The notes: generated by a model from the letters alone, not told the origin. DNA of 64,000 nucleotides from Maridesulfovibrio sp. (GCF_963676065.1 NZ_OY780933.1:3202122-3266121); one strand, 5' to 3'; shown: positions 1 through 11,137, counted from the first letter of the stretch. Program-made: numbers and translations.

Positions 1-3000
1 CAACGCCCGCAGCAACCACATCATCAGTCTGTTTATCAAAATATTTTTCCAAACCAAGCACCACAACGTTCAGTGCCTCTAAGACTTTCGTCTGAAGATA
101 ATTGATTTCCTGCTCAGATAGTCCTTTATCACATGCCTTTTCCAGCTTTTGAGCTGCATGATAGAGTTTTTGAGCACCTATATTACCGGCCCCTCCTTTT
201 AAGGAATGGACACAACGGGTTGCAGCTGTGGGGTCACTATCAATTAGTGATTCAGAAAACATTAATTCATAATCTTTGAATTCCTGCAAAAAGATCGACA
301 ACATTTTTCTATAAAGAGAATTATCATTGTTAAGCCTTTTAAGGCCTGCTTTTACATCTATTTCAGGCAAGTTAAACATATCATCGTCTGATGAAATTTC
401 TTTTGAATTATCAATATCCGGCACTGTTTCGGCCGAAGACGCATCTGTAGGTGTTGAAGGGGAAATCCATTTGCTCATAGTATAAATCATCTCCTTAACC
501 TGAATGGGTTTACCGATATGATCGTTCATACCGGCCTGTAGAGATTTCTCGTAATCACCGATCATTACATTTGCGGTCATGGCAATAACCGGAAGATGTT
601 TTAATTTTTCATTCTCACGTATTTTACGGGTAGCGGTATAGCCATCCATTTCCGGCATCTGGCAATCCATAAGAACGCCATCAAAAATGTCATTTTCAAG
701 GATTTCCAGACACTCTCTGCCATTTACAGCAAGATGCACGTCCACCCCGTATTTTACAAGTATATCGTTTGCAACATTTTGATTTATCTTATTATCTTCT
801 ACCAAAAGGACTTTAGCGCCCCGAAGTTTAGCAGCAGCTTCATCAATTACTTTTTTCCGCGATTTTGTCGGCCGGGAGCATCGCTCTTTCGCTCCTATGG
901 CAACAGCTACAGAATCAAAAAGTACTGACGGCAAAGTAGGCTTGTTCAATGAATCAACAACATTACCAAGCACTTCAGCGGCAGTTGTAAATTGCGGACC
1001 GCCGTAGGTGGAGTCCATTACAATCTTTGGTATGTCGGAAAACTCTTTGTTCGCGTCTAAAATTCCGGAAATATCAAGTTTATCCTTGCGAGAAATATTC
1101 CAATTCATAAGAATCAAGTGGTACCTATGAGGATCTGTCCGCTTTTCCAATAAAGCGATAGCTGCCGATAAGGACTCTGCATCTTCAACATTAAATCCAA
1201 ACCCGGATAATGTTTCCGATAGAACCTTCCTTGATGTGTCATTACTATCCATGACAAGAATATTATATGATCCGGTGTCGAAACTATCTTCGGAAAACCA
1301 CGAATCATCGGCGTTCTTTTCCAGATCTACGGTAAAATAAAAAGTGGTTCCTTTACCCTGCTCACTTTCGACCCAGATTTCCCCGCCCATGAGTTCAGTT
1401 AATTTCTTGGAAATCGCCAGTCCCAGACCGGTTCCACCGTATTTTCGGGTGGTGGAAGAGTCTACCTGACTAAACTCCTGAAATAATTTACCCTGCTCTT
1501 CTTCACTCATGCCTATTCCGGTATCCTTTACCCAAAAAAGAAGGCTGAGCTTTCTATCCTTTTGTCTGGCTACTTTTGCACCCAGAACTATTTCGCCTTT
1601 TTCTGTAAATTTCAGAGCGTTATGACCAAGGTTTAATAAAATCTGCCCCAGCCGTAATGGATCACCTATCAGGCTCATGGGTAGATCCGGCTGTATATCA
1701 AATATTAATTCCACCCCAGATTCTTTTGCCCGCACTCCAATTACATCGGCTATATTCTCAAGCGTATCTTCCATGCGGAATGCTATCTTCTCGATATCAA
1801 TTCTGCCCGCTTCTATTTTTGAAAAATCCAAAATTTCGTTGAGAATGCCCAAAAGATTTTCAGCAGAGCCATTAATCTTACTGATATAATCAAATTGCTT
1901 ACGATTTAAATCTGTATCTAGAACCAGATGAGACAGCCCGATAATCGCGTTCATGGGAGTACGTATTTCATGAGACATATTGGCAAGAAAATAAGATTTA
2001 GCCCGGGTAGATTCTTCGGCAATTTCCTTTGCCTCAGCAAGAGCCTTCTCACTTGCCTTGCGTTCGGTAATTTCTTCAACGATACCATCGATTGAAATTA
2101 TTTCTCCCGATAAATCGCGCACAGAGTGAGCTGAGACAGCAATGATGCGCTCTTCTCCTCCGGGATGGATATAGCTCATCTCAAACTGGTGCTGAACTTC
2201 CTCTTTAGCAATCATTTCCGAAATCAACCGGGAAATTCTGTCAAACTCTCCGGGCTTCCAGTTAATTAAGCTCAACCAGTCCTGACCGATAGTTTCATCC
2301 CTGTCCAAACCGAACACGGAAATGAATCCGTCACTGGCATAAAGAAGTTTTCCATCCACACTGTGACTGAAAATGACAAACTGATCACCGATCTCGTCAA
2401 CCAGCTTCTGATATTTTTCCTGACTGCTTCTAAGCGTATTCTCCATCCTTTTGCGCTCAGTTATGTTCACCGTCCAGCAGAGGATTCCCGGTTCTCCATG
2501 ATAATTAAAGTCATAAAATGAAAGGAGAACATCAATAATCTCACCGTTGATATCGTACAACCGGCTTTCAAGATCTTTAAAATAGCCATGTTTATCAAGA
2601 TGTTCGAGGACAGTATCTCTAACGTCAGGATTTACATAAATTTTTCTAGCCTCTTCACCTACAGTAAGTCCCATCCTCACCATAGCCGGATTTGCAAAAC
2701 GGGTTACCCCGTTAACAGAAATACCAACTCCGATGGGGCTGGTATCCAAGATAGCTTGTAAACGCTCTTTTTCACCGGCAATAGCTTCTTCCATCGCTTT
2801 CCGGTCAGTAATATCACGAACAACGGCAACAAAGATCACATCATCATTAACTACTGCCGAATTAACAGCTATTTCCATAGGAAATTCTTCACCGTTCCTG
2901 CGTCTTGCAGGCACCTCTACCTGCTTACCCACTACTTTTGAGATACCTGTTCTTAAATAATTTTGAATATATGCATCATGATCTTTCTTAAAATCATCAG

Positions 3001-4621
3001 GCATTAGCATAGTAATATTCTGGCCGATAATTTCATCACCTAAATAACCGAAAGTCTCTTGGGCCGCAGGGCTGAATTCAGTAATTATTCCCTTGGAATT
3101 AATTACTATAATCCCGTTTTTAGCGGTATCGATAATCCCGCGCAGTCTGGCCGTCCGTTCAGCCACTGTCGCCTCAAGTTCATTCATCGTCGTTTCAAGC
3201 TTCTGCTGGGATTCCTCAATTTCCGTAATATCGATAAATGTTTCGAGCAAAATCTGTCTGCCGTTTCTTTCAATGAGCGATACGGATTTCATAATAGGCA
3301 GCAGTTCACCGTTTACCTTACGCAGCTTCCGTTTAGACATATCGTGACTCTGATGAAGATCCAGAATAGGACAGCTGTTCACATCTGAGGGGCAGATCAA
3401 ATTATGACATGTTTTACCGATAAGATCGTTGCGCTCAAATCCGCTTAGCTTCAGAGCAAAATCATTAATGTGGAGGATCTCCCGACTATCGGCATCCACC
3501 TGAACCACTCCGGCTGAAATGGAATTAACGAGTTGATTCAGGTATTGCTCACTTTTCTCGATTTCACTGGACCGCAATATAATTTCATTTTGATACTCAT
3601 CAATTGAATCAAGCATCAAATTAACATTCTTACCCAGATCATAAATCTCATCACTGCCATCTATCGTTACTCTCGCCTTGGAATAACCGTATTTCCCAAT
3701 GGAAGACACCTGCTCGCGAAGGCTTTCAATACGCCTGAGAACCTTCCGGTGCAGTAAAAAATATCCCAGGAGAGTCACAACAAAGAGCATAAAGATTACG
3801 CTTCCATAATAAAAATAAGCAACAAGAGTACCGTATTCAGAAATACGGCGCAGGACGGAAGTTTTTAATACGGCTACAGCCTTGCCATCAATATCAAAAA
3901 GAAAAGTTGCGCCTGTAGCAACTTTTTTGTCGGGATAGACTATACTGCTGTTGTCTTCGGAAGCCATTAATCTGGAAACGAGAGGGGAATCGATGCGGAT
4001 AGGACTGATAGAAATGGGAAATCCCAGTAGATCGGCTGCGTTTTCAAGTAGTGGAGAGGAAAGCCTGCGGACCATGACCATGTAGCCTACAGATGGCCCG
4101 GTTCCGTCACTTTTCAAGATGCGACGTTTAGCAAGTAAACCCAGATTTCCTTCCCTTAGTTTAACTATCCCTCCCCAACCGGCCTTGTTTTCAGAAATTT
4201 GAGGCATAACCTCTGAGCTACGCTGAGCGATAAGCCTTTCCAGCTTGGGATCTTCGTCACCTTGAACACTATAAGCTCTCGAAAAAATAATTTTTTTATC
4301 ATTATCCAGGATAACTACAGCAGCTAGTTTCTGATCGCTAAAGGTTTCAACCAACAAATTTGATTGAATATATTCAGAATTTACATTCTGGACGAACTCA
4401 TAGGTATCATCCCACGAAGTCCAATCGACCAGCAGGGAACTTAAGTCGAGCAACTCGCTCCGAATAGATTTTTTTGCTGAATCAATGCTGGAATAAACCT
4501 TTTCGTTTTCCAGCTCCTGAAATCCGGTTTCCACTATCCGGTTGGAAATAAAAAACTGGCCAACAGCAAAAAGGACAGCCATGGCAGCGATGCTGATTAT
4601 TGCGATATGACGAAGCTTCAA
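1..4621 (-). CDS. Hybrid sensor histidine kinase (CHASE4-like, HAMP, 4 PAS, HisKA, HATPase, 2 REC, HPt), 3' end outside window
   Basis: The frame is open to the left edge, giving at least 1540 residues. A membrane segment lies at about residues 5-25, then a periplasmic region with the CHASE4-like string [11 protein letters not shown], a second membrane segment near 263-287, HAMP, and four PAS domains at about 360-480, 490-605, 618-720 and 736-850. HisKA carries the phospho-acceptor His884 ([11 protein letters not shown]) and is followed by HATPase. The first receiver (from about 1117) has Asn where the phospho-Asp is expected (LILMNWNI) and looks degenerate. The second has Asp1319 ([11 protein letters not shown]), and a C-terminal HPt has His1472 (VHSLKGG). 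Numbering uses the TTG start at 4621, chosen for GGGAGG just upstream; an in-frame ATG at 4651 has a weaker site. The gene follows the HD-GYP regulator in one transcript, so a phosphorelay to c-di-GMP breakdown is plausible. The ligand is unknown. Confidence 0.9.
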   Translation of the reverse strand, partial: MKLRHIAIISIAAMAVLFAVGQFFISNRIVETGFQELENEKVYSSIDSAKKSIRSELLDLSSLLVDWTSWDDTYEFVQNVNSEYIQSNLLVETFSDQKLAAVVILDNDKKIIFSRAYSVQGDEDPKLERLIAQRSSEVMPQISENKAGWGGIVKLREGNLGLLAKRRILKSDGTGPSVGYMVMVRRLSSPLLENAADLLGFPISISPIRIDSPLVSRLMASEDNSSIVYPDKKVATGATFLFDIDGKAVAVLKTSVLRRISEYGTLVAYFYYGSVIFMLFVVTLLGYFLLHRKVLRRIESLREQVSSIGKYGYSKARVTIDGSDEIYDLGKNVNLMLDSIDEYQNEIILRSSEIEKSEQYLNQLVNSISAGVVQVDADSREILHINDFALKLSGFERNDLIGKTCHNLICPSDVNSCPILDLHQSHDMSKRKLRKVNGELLPIMKSVSLIERNGRQILLETFIDITEIEESQQKLETTMNELEATVAERTARLRGIIDTAKNGIIVINSKGIITEFSPAAQETFGYLGDEIIGQNITMLMPDDFKKDHDAYIQNYLRTGISKVVGKQVEVPARRRNGEEFPMEIAVNSAVVNDDVIFVAVVRDITDRKAMEEAIAGEKERLQAILDTSPIGVGISVNGVTRFANPAMVRMGLTVGEEARKIYVNPDVRDTVLEHLDKHGYFKDLESRLYDINGEIIDVLLSFYDFNYHGEPGILCWTVNITERKRMENTLRSSQEKYQKLVDEIGDQFVIFSHSVDGKLLYASDGFISVFGLDRDETIGQDWLSLINWKPGEFDRISRLISEMIAKEEVQHQFEMSYIHPGGEERIIAVSAHSVRDLSGEIISIDGIVEEITERKASEKALAEAKEIAEESTRAKSYFLANMSHEIRTPMNAIIGLSHLVLDTDLNRKQFDYISKINGSAENLLGILNEILDFSKIEAGRIDIEKIAFRMEDTLENIADVIGVRAKESGVELIFDIQPDLPMSLIGDPLRLGQILLNLGHNALKFTEKGEIVLGAKVARQKDRKLSLLFWVKDTGIGMSEEEQGKLFQEFSQVDSSTTRKYGGTGLGLAISKKLTELMGGEIWVESEQGKGTTFYFTVDLEKNADDSWFSEDSFDTGSYNILVMDSNDTSRKVLSETLSGFGFNVEDAESLSAAIALLEKRTDPHRYHLILMNWNISRKDKLDISGILDANKEFSDIPKIVMDSTYGGPQFTTAAEVLGNVVDSLNKPTLPSVLFDSVAVAIGAKERCSRPTKSRKKVIDEAAAKLRGAKVLLVEDNKINQNVANDILVKYGVDVHLAVNGRECLEILENDIFDGVLMDCQMPEMDGYTATRKIRENEKLKHLPVIAMTANVMIGDYEKSLQAGMNDHIGKPIQVKEMIYTMSKWISPSTPTDASSAETVPDIDNSKEISSDDDMFNLPEIDVKAGLKRLNNDNSLYRKMLSIFLQEFKDYELMFSESLIDSDPTAATRCVHSLKGGAGNIGAQKLYHAAQKLEKACDKGLSEQEINYLQTKVLEALNVVVLGLEKYFDKQTDDVVAAGV

Positions 4622-4675
4622 CTTCCCTCCCGAATTATAACCCTTTACCATCAAAACAGCTTGCGGTTCTTGTCC

Positions 4676-5722
4676 TTATTTTCTAGCAACAGGACACTCC
4701 TCACTGTTTGCTTTCATTATTTCAAGAACTTCTTGAATATTATCCATAAAAACAGAGACAAGTTCAGGATCAAAATGACTTCCGGATTCACTTTGAATCA
4801 ACGCTATGGCCTTTTCAACCGGCCACGGTTCCTTATATGGTCTTCTGCTGGTCAAAGCATCGAAAACATCCGCAATAGCCACTATTCTACTTTCAATGGG
4901 TATGTCTTTCCCCTTAAGACCGTGAGGATATCCTGATCCGTCCCATTTTTCATGATGACTCAGAGCAACAGAACGCGCCATTTTTAATAACGCATTGTCA
5001 TGCCTGCCAATAATTTCCGCTCCGATTTCTGAATGAGTTTCCATTATTTTACGCTCTTGAGGAGTCAATTTACCGGGCTTAAGCAAAATTTCATCAGAAA
5101 TTCCGATCTTACCTACATCATGCATAGGGGTAGCGTTAAGAAGAAGCGAAACCTCCGCGTCTCCCATTCCTATCGCTCTAGCAATAACACATGAATAATA
5201 ACTCATGCGGATAACATGCATGCCGGTTTCATTATCTTTATATTCCGCGGCGCGACCCAATCTACGAATTATTTCAAGCTGGGTGCGGGCTAATTCCGCT
5301 GTTCGATGAGATACCGCAGTTTCAAGCTCTCTTTTATTATCATATAATTGCAGGTGGGTTTTCACTCTGGCCAGGACAATGGACGGGCTGACAGGCTTGG
5401 CAATATAATCTACAGCACCTAATTCAAAACCCTTGGCTTCATCCTCTGTTTCATCTTTGGCTGTAACAAAAATGATCGGGATATTTTTCGTTCGCGGGTC
5501 CCCTTTAAGACGGCGGCATACTTCATAACCATCCATGCCCGGCATCATAATATCAAGCAATATCAAGTCAGGAATAGAATCAAAGGCTATCTGCAACGCC
5601 TTAACACCGTTCTTAGCCGCTTTAACTCTATATTCACCTGATAATATTTTAGAAAAAACCGCGATATTATCAGGGAAATCGTCAACAACCAAAACAGTCT
5701 GCTTCGAATAATTAATACTCAT
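4676..5722 (-). CDS. Response regulator with HD-GYP c-di-GMP phosphodiesterase domain (RpfG-like)
   Basis: The protein has 348 residues. An N-terminal receiver carries Asp57 (LLLDIMMPGMDG) and Lys109. A coiled linker at about 125-160 leads to an HD-GYP domain with the HD pair at 201-202 (MHDVGKIG), HHE at 256-258 and GSGYP at 262-266, so the metal-binding and signature residues are intact. Family knowledge: such proteins hydrolyse c-di-GMP to pGpG or GMP when their receiver is phosphorylated. The gene lies about 25-55 bases upstream of the hybrid kinase start on the same strand, which makes that kinase the likely partner. Functional class is secure; the cellular output (motility, biofilm) cannot be read here. 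Confidence 0.93.
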   Translation of the reverse strand: MSINYSKQTVLVVDDFPDNIAVFSKILSGEYRVKAAKNGVKALQIAFDSIPDLILLDIMMPGMDGYEVCRRLKGDPRTKNIPIIFVTAKDETEDEAKGFELGAVDYIAKPVSPSIVLARVKTHLQLYDNKRELETAVSHRTAELARTQLEIIRRLGRAAEYKDNETGMHVIRMSYYSCVIARAIGMGDAEVSLLLNATPMHDVGKIGISDEILLKPGKLTPQERKIMETHSEIGAEIIGRHDNALLKMARSVALSHHEKWDGSGYPHGLKGKDIPIESRIVAIADVFDALTSRRPYKEPWPVEKAIALIQSESGSHFDPELVSVFMDNIQEVLEIMKANSEECPVARK

Positions 5723-5980
5723 CTATGCTCCGTATTGAATAGCCGAACATCAGTAATCAAAAAGTTGCCCAATAAAGATAAACTTAAATTTAATCTAAAC
5801 GTTACACCCTTGTCTAACCATATGTTGAACTATATGACCATTATTTAATTCATCTCCCTGAAATCCAACTATCTTCAACCTAAATTCAATTATTACGCTT
5901 GACTTGCCGGAAGAGTGAATTACTTTGATATAGTGGCGGACAGAAACTGATCGCCCGATCACTCAAGGAGTAATTGTAAG
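5723..5980. promoter_or_regulatory. Divergent intergenic region between HD-GYP regulator and cbpA
   Basis: This 258-base AT-rich gap must hold the promoters of both the signalling pair (minus) and the cbpA-cbpM pair (plus). On the plus strand a CTTGACTT element at 5898-5905 is followed by AT-rich candidates TACTTT (5921-5926) and TATAGT (5929-5934). The first fits a 16-base spacer. No CIRCE inverted repeat was seen. Assignment to a heat-shock or housekeeping sigma factor is uncertain. Confidence 0.4.
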
Positions 5981-6982
5981 ATGAGCGTGAAATATAAAGA
6001 CTACTACAAACTTTTAGGCGTTTCCAGATCCGCAAGTAAGGATGAGATTGCCAAGGGCTTTAAAAAGCTTGCCCGGCAGTATCACCCGGACTTGAATCCG
6101 GATAATCCGGATGCGGAAAAAAAGTTTAAAGAAATCAACGAAGCATACGAAGTGCTAAAAGACCCTGAGAAGCGGAAAATGTACGACCAGTTCGGTGCGG
6201 ACTGGGAGCACGGTCAGAATTTCCGTCCGCCTCCAGGCTATGAAAACATGAACTTCGGCGGCGGCGGTGGCGGATTCGGAGGATTCGGCGGCGCAGGTGG
6301 CGGTGATTTCAGCGACTTTTTTGAAACCATTTTCGGTGGTGGCGGTGCCAGCTTCGGCGGCGGTGGCGGATTCGGAGGAGCTCAGGGATTCGGCGGTGGC
6401 GGTTTTCACCAACAGCGTCCGCGCAAAGGCGAAAGTTCAGAGACCACCCTGTTGCTGACTCTTGAAGAAGCATACAAGGGCGGTCCAAAGTCCGTAACAG
6501 TTCAGGAAAAGGCAACCGGACCGGGCGGACACCCGATGGTTCAATCCAAGACACTGGATGTTAAAATTCCGGCCGGGATTAAGGAAGGCCAGAAAATCCG
6601 CCTTTCAGGACAAGGCTCGCCGGGACCGCATGACGGACCACGCGGTGATCTTTACCTGAAAATTAAAATTGCGAACCATCCGCACTTCAAGCTTGAAGAG
6701 AACAACGTCATACTTGATCTTCACCTCACACCCTGGGAAGCAGCCCTCGGCGCGAAAGTGAAACTGCCGACTCTCGACGGAACGGTTGAAATGAATATTC
6801 CAGCCGGCCTTGGAAGCGGCAAGAAATTGCGCATTAAAGGGCGTGGCCTCGGTACCGGAGCCAAGAAAGGCGACCAGTTTGTTCGCATAATGGTTCAGGT
6901 CCCTAAAGCCGAGACTGATGAAATGAAGAAACTCTGGGAAGAAATGGCTGAAAAGTCCGACTTCTCACCCCGTTCATTTTAA
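5981..6982 (+). CDS. cbpA: CbpA-type DnaJ co-chaperone
   Basis: The protein has 333 residues. An N-terminal J domain (about 5-70) contains HPD at 35-37, which stimulates the DnaK ATPase. It is followed by a long Gly/Phe-rich linker (about 85-145) dominated by GGGGFGG-type repeats. The DnaJ cysteine-rich zinc repeats are absent and two C-terminal substrate-binding domains follow, which is the CbpA layout rather than DnaJ. GGAG precedes the ATG. The next gene, 11 bases downstream, is the modulator cbpM, which supports the call. The gene probably supplies a DnaK J-partner under stress; dnaK itself lies about 10 kb away. Confidence 0.92.
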   Translation: MSVKYKDYYKLLGVSRSASKDEIAKGFKKLARQYHPDLNPDNPDAEKKFKEINEAYEVLKDPEKRKMYDQFGADWEHGQNFRPPPGYENMNFGGGGGGFGGFGGAGGGDFSDFFETIFGGGGASFGGGGGFGGAQGFGGGGFHQQRPRKGESSETTLLLTLEEAYKGGPKSVTVQEKATGPGGHPMVQSKTLDVKIPAGIKEGQKIRLSGQGSPGPHDGPRGDLYLKIKIANHPHFKLEENNVILDLHLTPWEAALGAKVKLPTLDGTVEMNIPAGLGSGKKLRIKGRGLGTGAKKGDQFVRIMVQVPKAETDEMKKLWEEMAEKSDFSPRSF

Positions 6983-6993
6983 AGGAGGAAGCG

Positions 6994-7308
6994 ATGGACA
7001 TCAGCAAGAAAAATGAAGCGCAGCCTCCGAGCAGTTCCAAACGGCTGGTCATCACACAGGTAGTGGAAATGACCGGGCTGGATGAATCAATAGTTCTGGA
7101 ACTGGTCAGCATGGAATGGGTGCGGCCCGGTACGACCGGCGACGGTCACTATCTCTTTGAAACCCGCGATCTTTATCGCATGACCAAACTTTCAAGACTC
7201 TGTAAAGACCTTGAAATTACCCCCACAGGCGGGTCCATCATTGTCGATCTGCTGGACAGGGTGGAAAAGCTTGAATTGCAGATCGAAGAGATGAAAAAAT
7301 TAATTTAA
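6994..7308 (+). CDS. cbpM: Chaperone modulator CbpM (MerR-like)
   Basis: The protein has 104 residues with a MerR-like winged-helix start (ITQVVEMTGLDESIVLELVSMEWV), a GHYLFETRDLYRMTKL segment and a C-terminal helix rich in Leu and charged residues. Family knowledge: CbpM binds the CbpA J domain and inhibits its co-chaperone and DNA-binding activity. GGAGG lies just upstream of the ATG, 11 bases after the cbpA stop, so the two are co-translated in practice. The alternative is a MerR-type DNA-binding regulator; the cbpA linkage favours CbpM. Confidence 0.85.
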   Translation: MDISKKNEAQPPSSSKRLVITQVVEMTGLDESIVLELVSMEWVRPGTTGDGHYLFETRDLYRMTKLSRLCKDLEITPTGGSIIVDLLDRVEKLELQIEEMKKLI

Positions 7309-7499
7309 GAAAAAAGCAATGACTTGCGATCTTTCTACAGGATTCAGACTCCTGCCAAAAACGCAGTACAGACTCAGGGGGAGAATAAGCCCTCCCCTCT
7401 GAGAACAGTAGAAGTGCGTCCGGATTTCAGGCAATCCCTGAAAATGAGTTGTGAATCTTGAATGCGAGTCAACTAAGATAAAGCAAAAGGAGACTTTTT
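7309..7499 (+). promoter_or_regulatory. Structured leader of clpB
   Basis: This 191-base gap contains a strong hairpin at 7373-7403 (CTCAG plus GGGGAG paired to CTCCCC plus CTGAG) and a smaller one at 7425-7443 (TTTCAGG/CCTGAAA). Neither is followed by a T run, so they do not look like terminators. The Shine-Dalgarno AAAGGAG lies just before the clpB ATG. The hairpins could be a transcript leader affecting stability or temperature response, which is inference. A convincing -35/-10 pair was not found. Confidence 0.4.
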
Positions 7500-10121
7500 A
7501 TGGATCCGAACAAATTCACACAAAAAACCAACGACGCAATTGCTGCGGCACAATCTCTGGCTGTAAAACACGGCCAGCAGCAGATAGAAGTGGAACACCT
7601 TCTCCTCGCTCTTATTGAGCAGGAAAAAGGAATTGTTTCCAAAATTCTTCAAAAATCATCTATTGATCCCGCGGATTACAAAGCAGCCGTAGAGGATGAG
7701 ATCAAGAAGCTTCCCCGCGTCAGCGGTCCCGGCGCACAGCCCGGACAGGTCTATGTAACGCAGCGGCTGAACAGAATTATTGTCGCCTCCGAAGATATAG
7801 CACAGCGCATGCAGGACGAATTCATAAGCGTTGAGCATCTCTTTCTTGCCATTATGGATGAGCACGGCTCTACCGGGGCAGGCAAAGTCAATAAATCTTT
7901 CGGACTTACCAAAGATAAAGTTCTGGAAGCCATGACCTCTATCAGAGGTAACCAGCGCGTGACAACGGATAACCCGGAAGCCACTTATGATGCGCTCAAA
8001 AAGTACGGCCGCGATCTGGTGGAAGAAGCCCGCAAAGGCAAACTGGACCCGGTAATCGGACGTGATTCCGAAATTCGGCGTGTAATCCGTATCCTTTCCC
8101 GGCGTACCAAGAACAACCCGATCCTGATCGGTGAGGCCGGGGTTGGTAAAACAGCTATTATTGAAGGACTGGCCCAGCGTATTGTCAAACAGGACGTACC
8201 TGAAGGCCTTAAGGACAAGACTGTATTCATGCTCGATATGGGCGCCCTCATCGCGGGAGCCAAATATCGCGGAGAATTCGAGGAACGCCTCAAAGCCGTA
8301 CTCAAGGAAGTTCAGGAATCCGAAGGACAGATTCTCATCTTTATTGATGAAATTCATACCATCGTCGGTGCGGGTAAAACAGACGGAGCAATGGATGCGG
8401 GCAATCTGCTCAAACCAATGCTGGCCCGAGGCGAACTGCACTGCATCGGAGCGACTACGACCGATGAGTACCGCAAATACATTGAGAAAGATCCGGCCCT
8501 TGAACGCCGCTTCCAGACCATCATGGTCGAAGAACCGACAATCGAGGATACCATCTCGATCCTGCGCGGTTTAAAGGAACGTTTTGAAGTGCATCACGGT
8601 GTCCGCATCAGCGACAGCGCGATTGTTGAAGCGGCAGCTCTTTCCGCACGCTACATCACTGACCGCCAGTTGCCCGATAAAGCCATCGACCTCATTGATG
8701 AAGCCGCGGCAATGATCAGGACGGAAATTGATTCGCAGCCCTATGAACTGGACAAGGTAAACCGCCAGATCCTACAGGCTGAGATTGAAAGGGAAGCACT
8801 GCGTAAAGAAGACGACGCGGCATCTCGTGAGAGACTCTCCAAGCTGGAAGATTCTCTCACTGAGATGAAAATCAAACAGTCCGAACTTATTGAACAATGG
8901 GAAAAGGAAAAAGGTTCCATCGATACTGTTCGTGACCTTAAAGCCCAGCTCGAAAAGACCAAAATTGATATCGAGGAAGCGGAACGAAACCTTGATTACA
9001 ACCGTGCTGCGGAACTGAAATATTCCACTCTGCTGGCTCTTGAAAAACAGCTGGCGGAGGTTGAAAACAATATTGAAGGCGATGAGGATAAAGTCGCAGC
9101 AGACAGCAAACGTCTGCTCAAAGAGTTTGTCGGCCCGGATGATATAGCCGGCATCATCGCCCGCTGGACCGGAATTCCGGTCAGCCGTCTGGTTGAAGGT
9201 GAACGCGAAAAACTGCTCCGCCTTGAAGATATCCTGCATGACCGTGTTATCGGGCAGGATGATGCTGTCCGGGCGGTCTCCGAAGCAGTGCTGCGTGCCC
9301 GCGCAGGATTGAAAGATCCTTCACGGCCCATCGGATCGTTCATTTTCCTCGGTCCCACCGGGGTTGGTAAGACCGAGCTGTGTAAGGCTTTAGCGGAAGC
9401 TCTCTTTGACAGCGAAGAAAACATCGTGCGTATGGACATGTCCGAATACATGGAAAAACATGCGGTAGCCAGACTCATCGGAGCCCCTCCGGGCTACATC
9501 GGTTATGATGAAGGCGGGCAGCTCACCGAAGCTATCCGCCGGAAACCTTATTCCGTAGTGCTCTTTGACGAGATTGAGAAGGCTCATAGCGATGTATTCA
9601 ACGTACTCCTGCAAATCCTCGATGATGGCCGAATCACAGATTCTCAGGGCCGCACCGTGGATTGTAAGAATACCATCATCATTATGACCTCAAACCTCGG
9701 TTCGCAGCTCCTGCTGGAAGGGATCGAGAGCACCGGTGAATTCAAAAGCGGTGTGCAGGAGGGCGTAATGAATGTTTTACGCGGACATTTCAGGCCGGAA
9801 TTCCTGAACCGTGTAGATGAAACCGTTCTCTTCAAGCCCTTGCTTGAAAATGACCTTGTCCAAATCGTTGACCTGCAACTGGCAGGACTGCGTGCGCGTC
9901 TTGAAGAACAGAAAATGTCCATGGAAGTATCGGACAAAGCCAAGGCATTCATCGCCCACGCTTCCTACGATCCAATCTACGGGGCCAGACCGCTCCGCAG
10001 GTACTTGCAGGCTCATGTAGAAACCCCGCTGGCCAAGAAGATCATTGGCGGCGAACTGCGTGAAGATAATGCAATTAGTATCGATGCTGGGGATGACGGA
10101 TTGGAATTTAAAACAGAGTAA
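7500..10121 (+). CDS. clpB: ClpB disaggregase (Hsp100 AAA+ ATPase)
   Basis: The protein has 873 residues, the usual ClpB length. The double Clp N-domain occupies about 1-145. The first AAA+ module has Walker [10 protein letters not shown] and Walker B IFIDEIH. A coiled-coil middle domain (about 410-525) rich in Glu, Lys and Leu follows; its presence separates ClpB from ClpA and ClpC. The second AAA+ module has GPTGVGKTE and LFDEIEKAH. ClpB works with DnaK, GrpE and J proteins to extract polypeptides from aggregates in the cytoplasm. It sits after cbpA-cbpM and ends in a strong terminator at 10141-10179. The leader carries hairpins that may matter for regulation. Confidence 0.97.
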   Translation: MDPNKFTQKTNDAIAAAQSLAVKHGQQQIEVEHLLLALIEQEKGIVSKILQKSSIDPADYKAAVEDEIKKLPRVSGPGAQPGQVYVTQRLNRIIVASEDIAQRMQDEFISVEHLFLAIMDEHGSTGAGKVNKSFGLTKDKVLEAMTSIRGNQRVTTDNPEATYDALKKYGRDLVEEARKGKLDPVIGRDSEIRRVIRILSRRTKNNPILIGEAGVGKTAIIEGLAQRIVKQDVPEGLKDKTVFMLDMGALIAGAKYRGEFEERLKAVLKEVQESEGQILIFIDEIHTIVGAGKTDGAMDAGNLLKPMLARGELHCIGATTTDEYRKYIEKDPALERRFQTIMVEEPTIEDTISILRGLKERFEVHHGVRISDSAIVEAAALSARYITDRQLPDKAIDLIDEAAAMIRTEIDSQPYELDKVNRQILQAEIEREALRKEDDAASRERLSKLEDSLTEMKIKQSELIEQWEKEKGSIDTVRDLKAQLEKTKIDIEEAERNLDYNRAAELKYSTLLALEKQLAEVENNIEGDEDKVAADSKRLLKEFVGPDDIAGIIARWTGIPVSRLVEGEREKLLRLEDILHDRVIGQDDAVRAVSEAVLRARAGLKDPSRPIGSFIFLGPTGVGKTELCKALAEALFDSEENIVRMDMSEYMEKHAVARLIGAPPGYIGYDEGGQLTEAIRRKPYSVVLFDEIEKAHSDVFNVLLQILDDGRITDSQGRTVDCKNTIIIMTSNLGSQLLLEGIESTGEFKSGVQEGVMNVLRGHFRPEFLNRVDETVLFKPLLENDLVQIVDLQLAGLRARLEEQKMSMEVSDKAKAFIAHASYDPIYGARPLRRYLQAHVETPLAKKIIGGELREDNAISIDAGDDGLEFKTE

Positions 10122-10140
10122 TCAAGCATAATGAACAGAT

Positions 10141-10179
10141 AAAAATCCCTCAGCTTAACGGCTGAGGGATTTTTTTTAT
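10141..10179 (+). terminator. Intrinsic terminator of clpB
   Basis: The stem AATCCCTCAGC/GCTGAGGGATT has a short TTAACG loop and is followed by a run of T residues, 20 bases after the clpB stop. Confidence 0.92.
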
Positions 10180-10215
10180 TATAGGCAAAACAAATAATAT
10201 AAAGACATTAGTTTA

Positions 10216-10704
10216 TTACAACTTTTTAGTGACATTGAGTTCTTCCATTAAGTTCTCAACCCCTTCATTTTGCGATAGGATCTGACGAAATTCATTTTCT
10301 ATCTTAGTATGAGAATATTGCGCATAATCTGAATATTTAGAAATATTATACTTATCACAAATTTCACGATAAGCACTCTGTACCATATCACTATATTCAG
10401 CAATCTCCCTATTATGCCGTTGTATGAACATTTCCTTTTCCATATCCGTTTTTTGCCCAATTTTAACGTCTAGTTTCGTACATGGCGGCCAATATTCAGC
10501 GTACCATTCAGGAAGGCGATATTCTTCCAATGGTAAATCAGTCTGCTTACTGGCGTCCATCTTTTGGGCCATTTCCTTTGCTTCTTTGGAAATGGAGACC
10601 TTGTCCCCAGCAGTATTAGTCGATTGAACATTCTCTTTACACGATGAGTTTGCGTTACTTTTAAAAGTAACAGCCTGCGAATAAGTTGCACCCTGTATAT
10701 ACAT
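10216..10704 (-). CDS. Hypothetical protein, 162 residues
   Basis: I do not recognise this gene. It has a good ribosome site (GAAGGAG) before the ATG. The protein is hydrophilic without a signal peptide or membrane segment. An N-terminal part rich in Ser, Asn and Thr contains GDKVSISKEAKEMAQKM. This resembles a short 'D-x-V-x-I-S-x-E-A' motif seen in assorted bacterial proteins of flagellar or export context, but that likeness is weak. A WYAEYWPPCTKLD segment and a charged helical C-terminal half with several Tyr follow. It is convergent with clpB and stands alone. Function unknown. Confidence 0.65.
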   Translation of the reverse strand: MYIQGATYSQAVTFKSNANSSCKENVQSTNTAGDKVSISKEAKEMAQKMDASKQTDLPLEEYRLPEWYAEYWPPCTKLDVKIGQKTDMEKEMFIQRHNREIAEYSDMVQSAYREICDKYNISKYSDYAQYSHTKIENEFRQILSQNEGVENLMEELNVTKKL

Positions 10705-10801
10705 GAAATCTCCTTCGCTGGGAAAAAATTACCTTTTTGAATAATCATGCAATCATTATTCCGTATATAACTATAGTTGATCAGGATAATAATTTTATGT
10801 A

Positions 10802-10830
10802 TTGACAACGAAACCCAAATTAAATAGTAA
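10802..10830 (+). promoter_or_regulatory. Sigma-70-like promoter of the small winged-helix gene
   Basis: A perfect TTGACA (10802-10807) and TAGTAA (10825-10830) are separated by 17 bases, 34 bases before the start codon. Confidence 0.7.
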
Positions 10831-10863
10831 TAGTTATCAACAGTAAAAAAAGGAGATTAATAA

Positions 10864-11034
10864 ATGCAGAATAAAGTACTCGAAGCAATGAAAGAAGCAG
10901 GCAAACCTGTCCGTCCCGGTGATGTGGCTAAAGCTATCGGCGAAGAATCAAAAGATGTTTCTAAAGCCATTCAGGCTCTTAAAAAAGACGGAAAAGTACA
11001 CAGCCCCAAACGCTGTTATTACGAACCTCTTTAA
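10864..11034 (+). CDS. Small winged-helix DNA-binding-like protein, 56 residues
   Basis: The reading frame starts MQNKVLEAMKEAGKPVRPGD and has AGGAG before the ATG, a consensus promoter upstream and two hairpins downstream, so it is a real free-standing gene. The pattern 'helix, RPGDVAKAIGEESKDVSKAI, helix, LKKDGKVHSPKRCYYEPL' is that of a minimal winged helix: recognition helix around VSKAIQALKKDG and a two-strand wing at the end. The protein is basic. It may be a nucleoid-type or local transcription factor; no target can be named. Similar very short winged-helix proteins occur in sulfate reducers (recollection, unchecked). Confidence 0.75.
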   Translation: MQNKVLEAMKEAGKPVRPGDVAKAIGEESKDVSKAIQALKKDGKVHSPKRCYYEPL

Positions 11035-11072
11035 AATATATTTAGCGACCACTAGTCTCTCACACTCCACGC

Positions 11073-11115
11073 AAAAAGGCGGAATGTTCGTCCCACCCGA
11101 ACATTCCGCCTTTTG
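11073..11115 (+). terminator. Strong hairpin after the small winged-helix gene
   Basis: A 17-base stem AAAAGGCGGAATGTTCG pairs with CGAACATTCCGCCTTTT around TCCCACC. It is palindromic enough to act in both directions. Confidence 0.75.
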
Positions 11116-11137
11116 CTGTCTGCTTTGCATAAAAAAC

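Noticed and set aside
7656..9614. Several long antisense frames within clpB
   Set aside because: They overlap a secure gene and show no family motifs or start signals.
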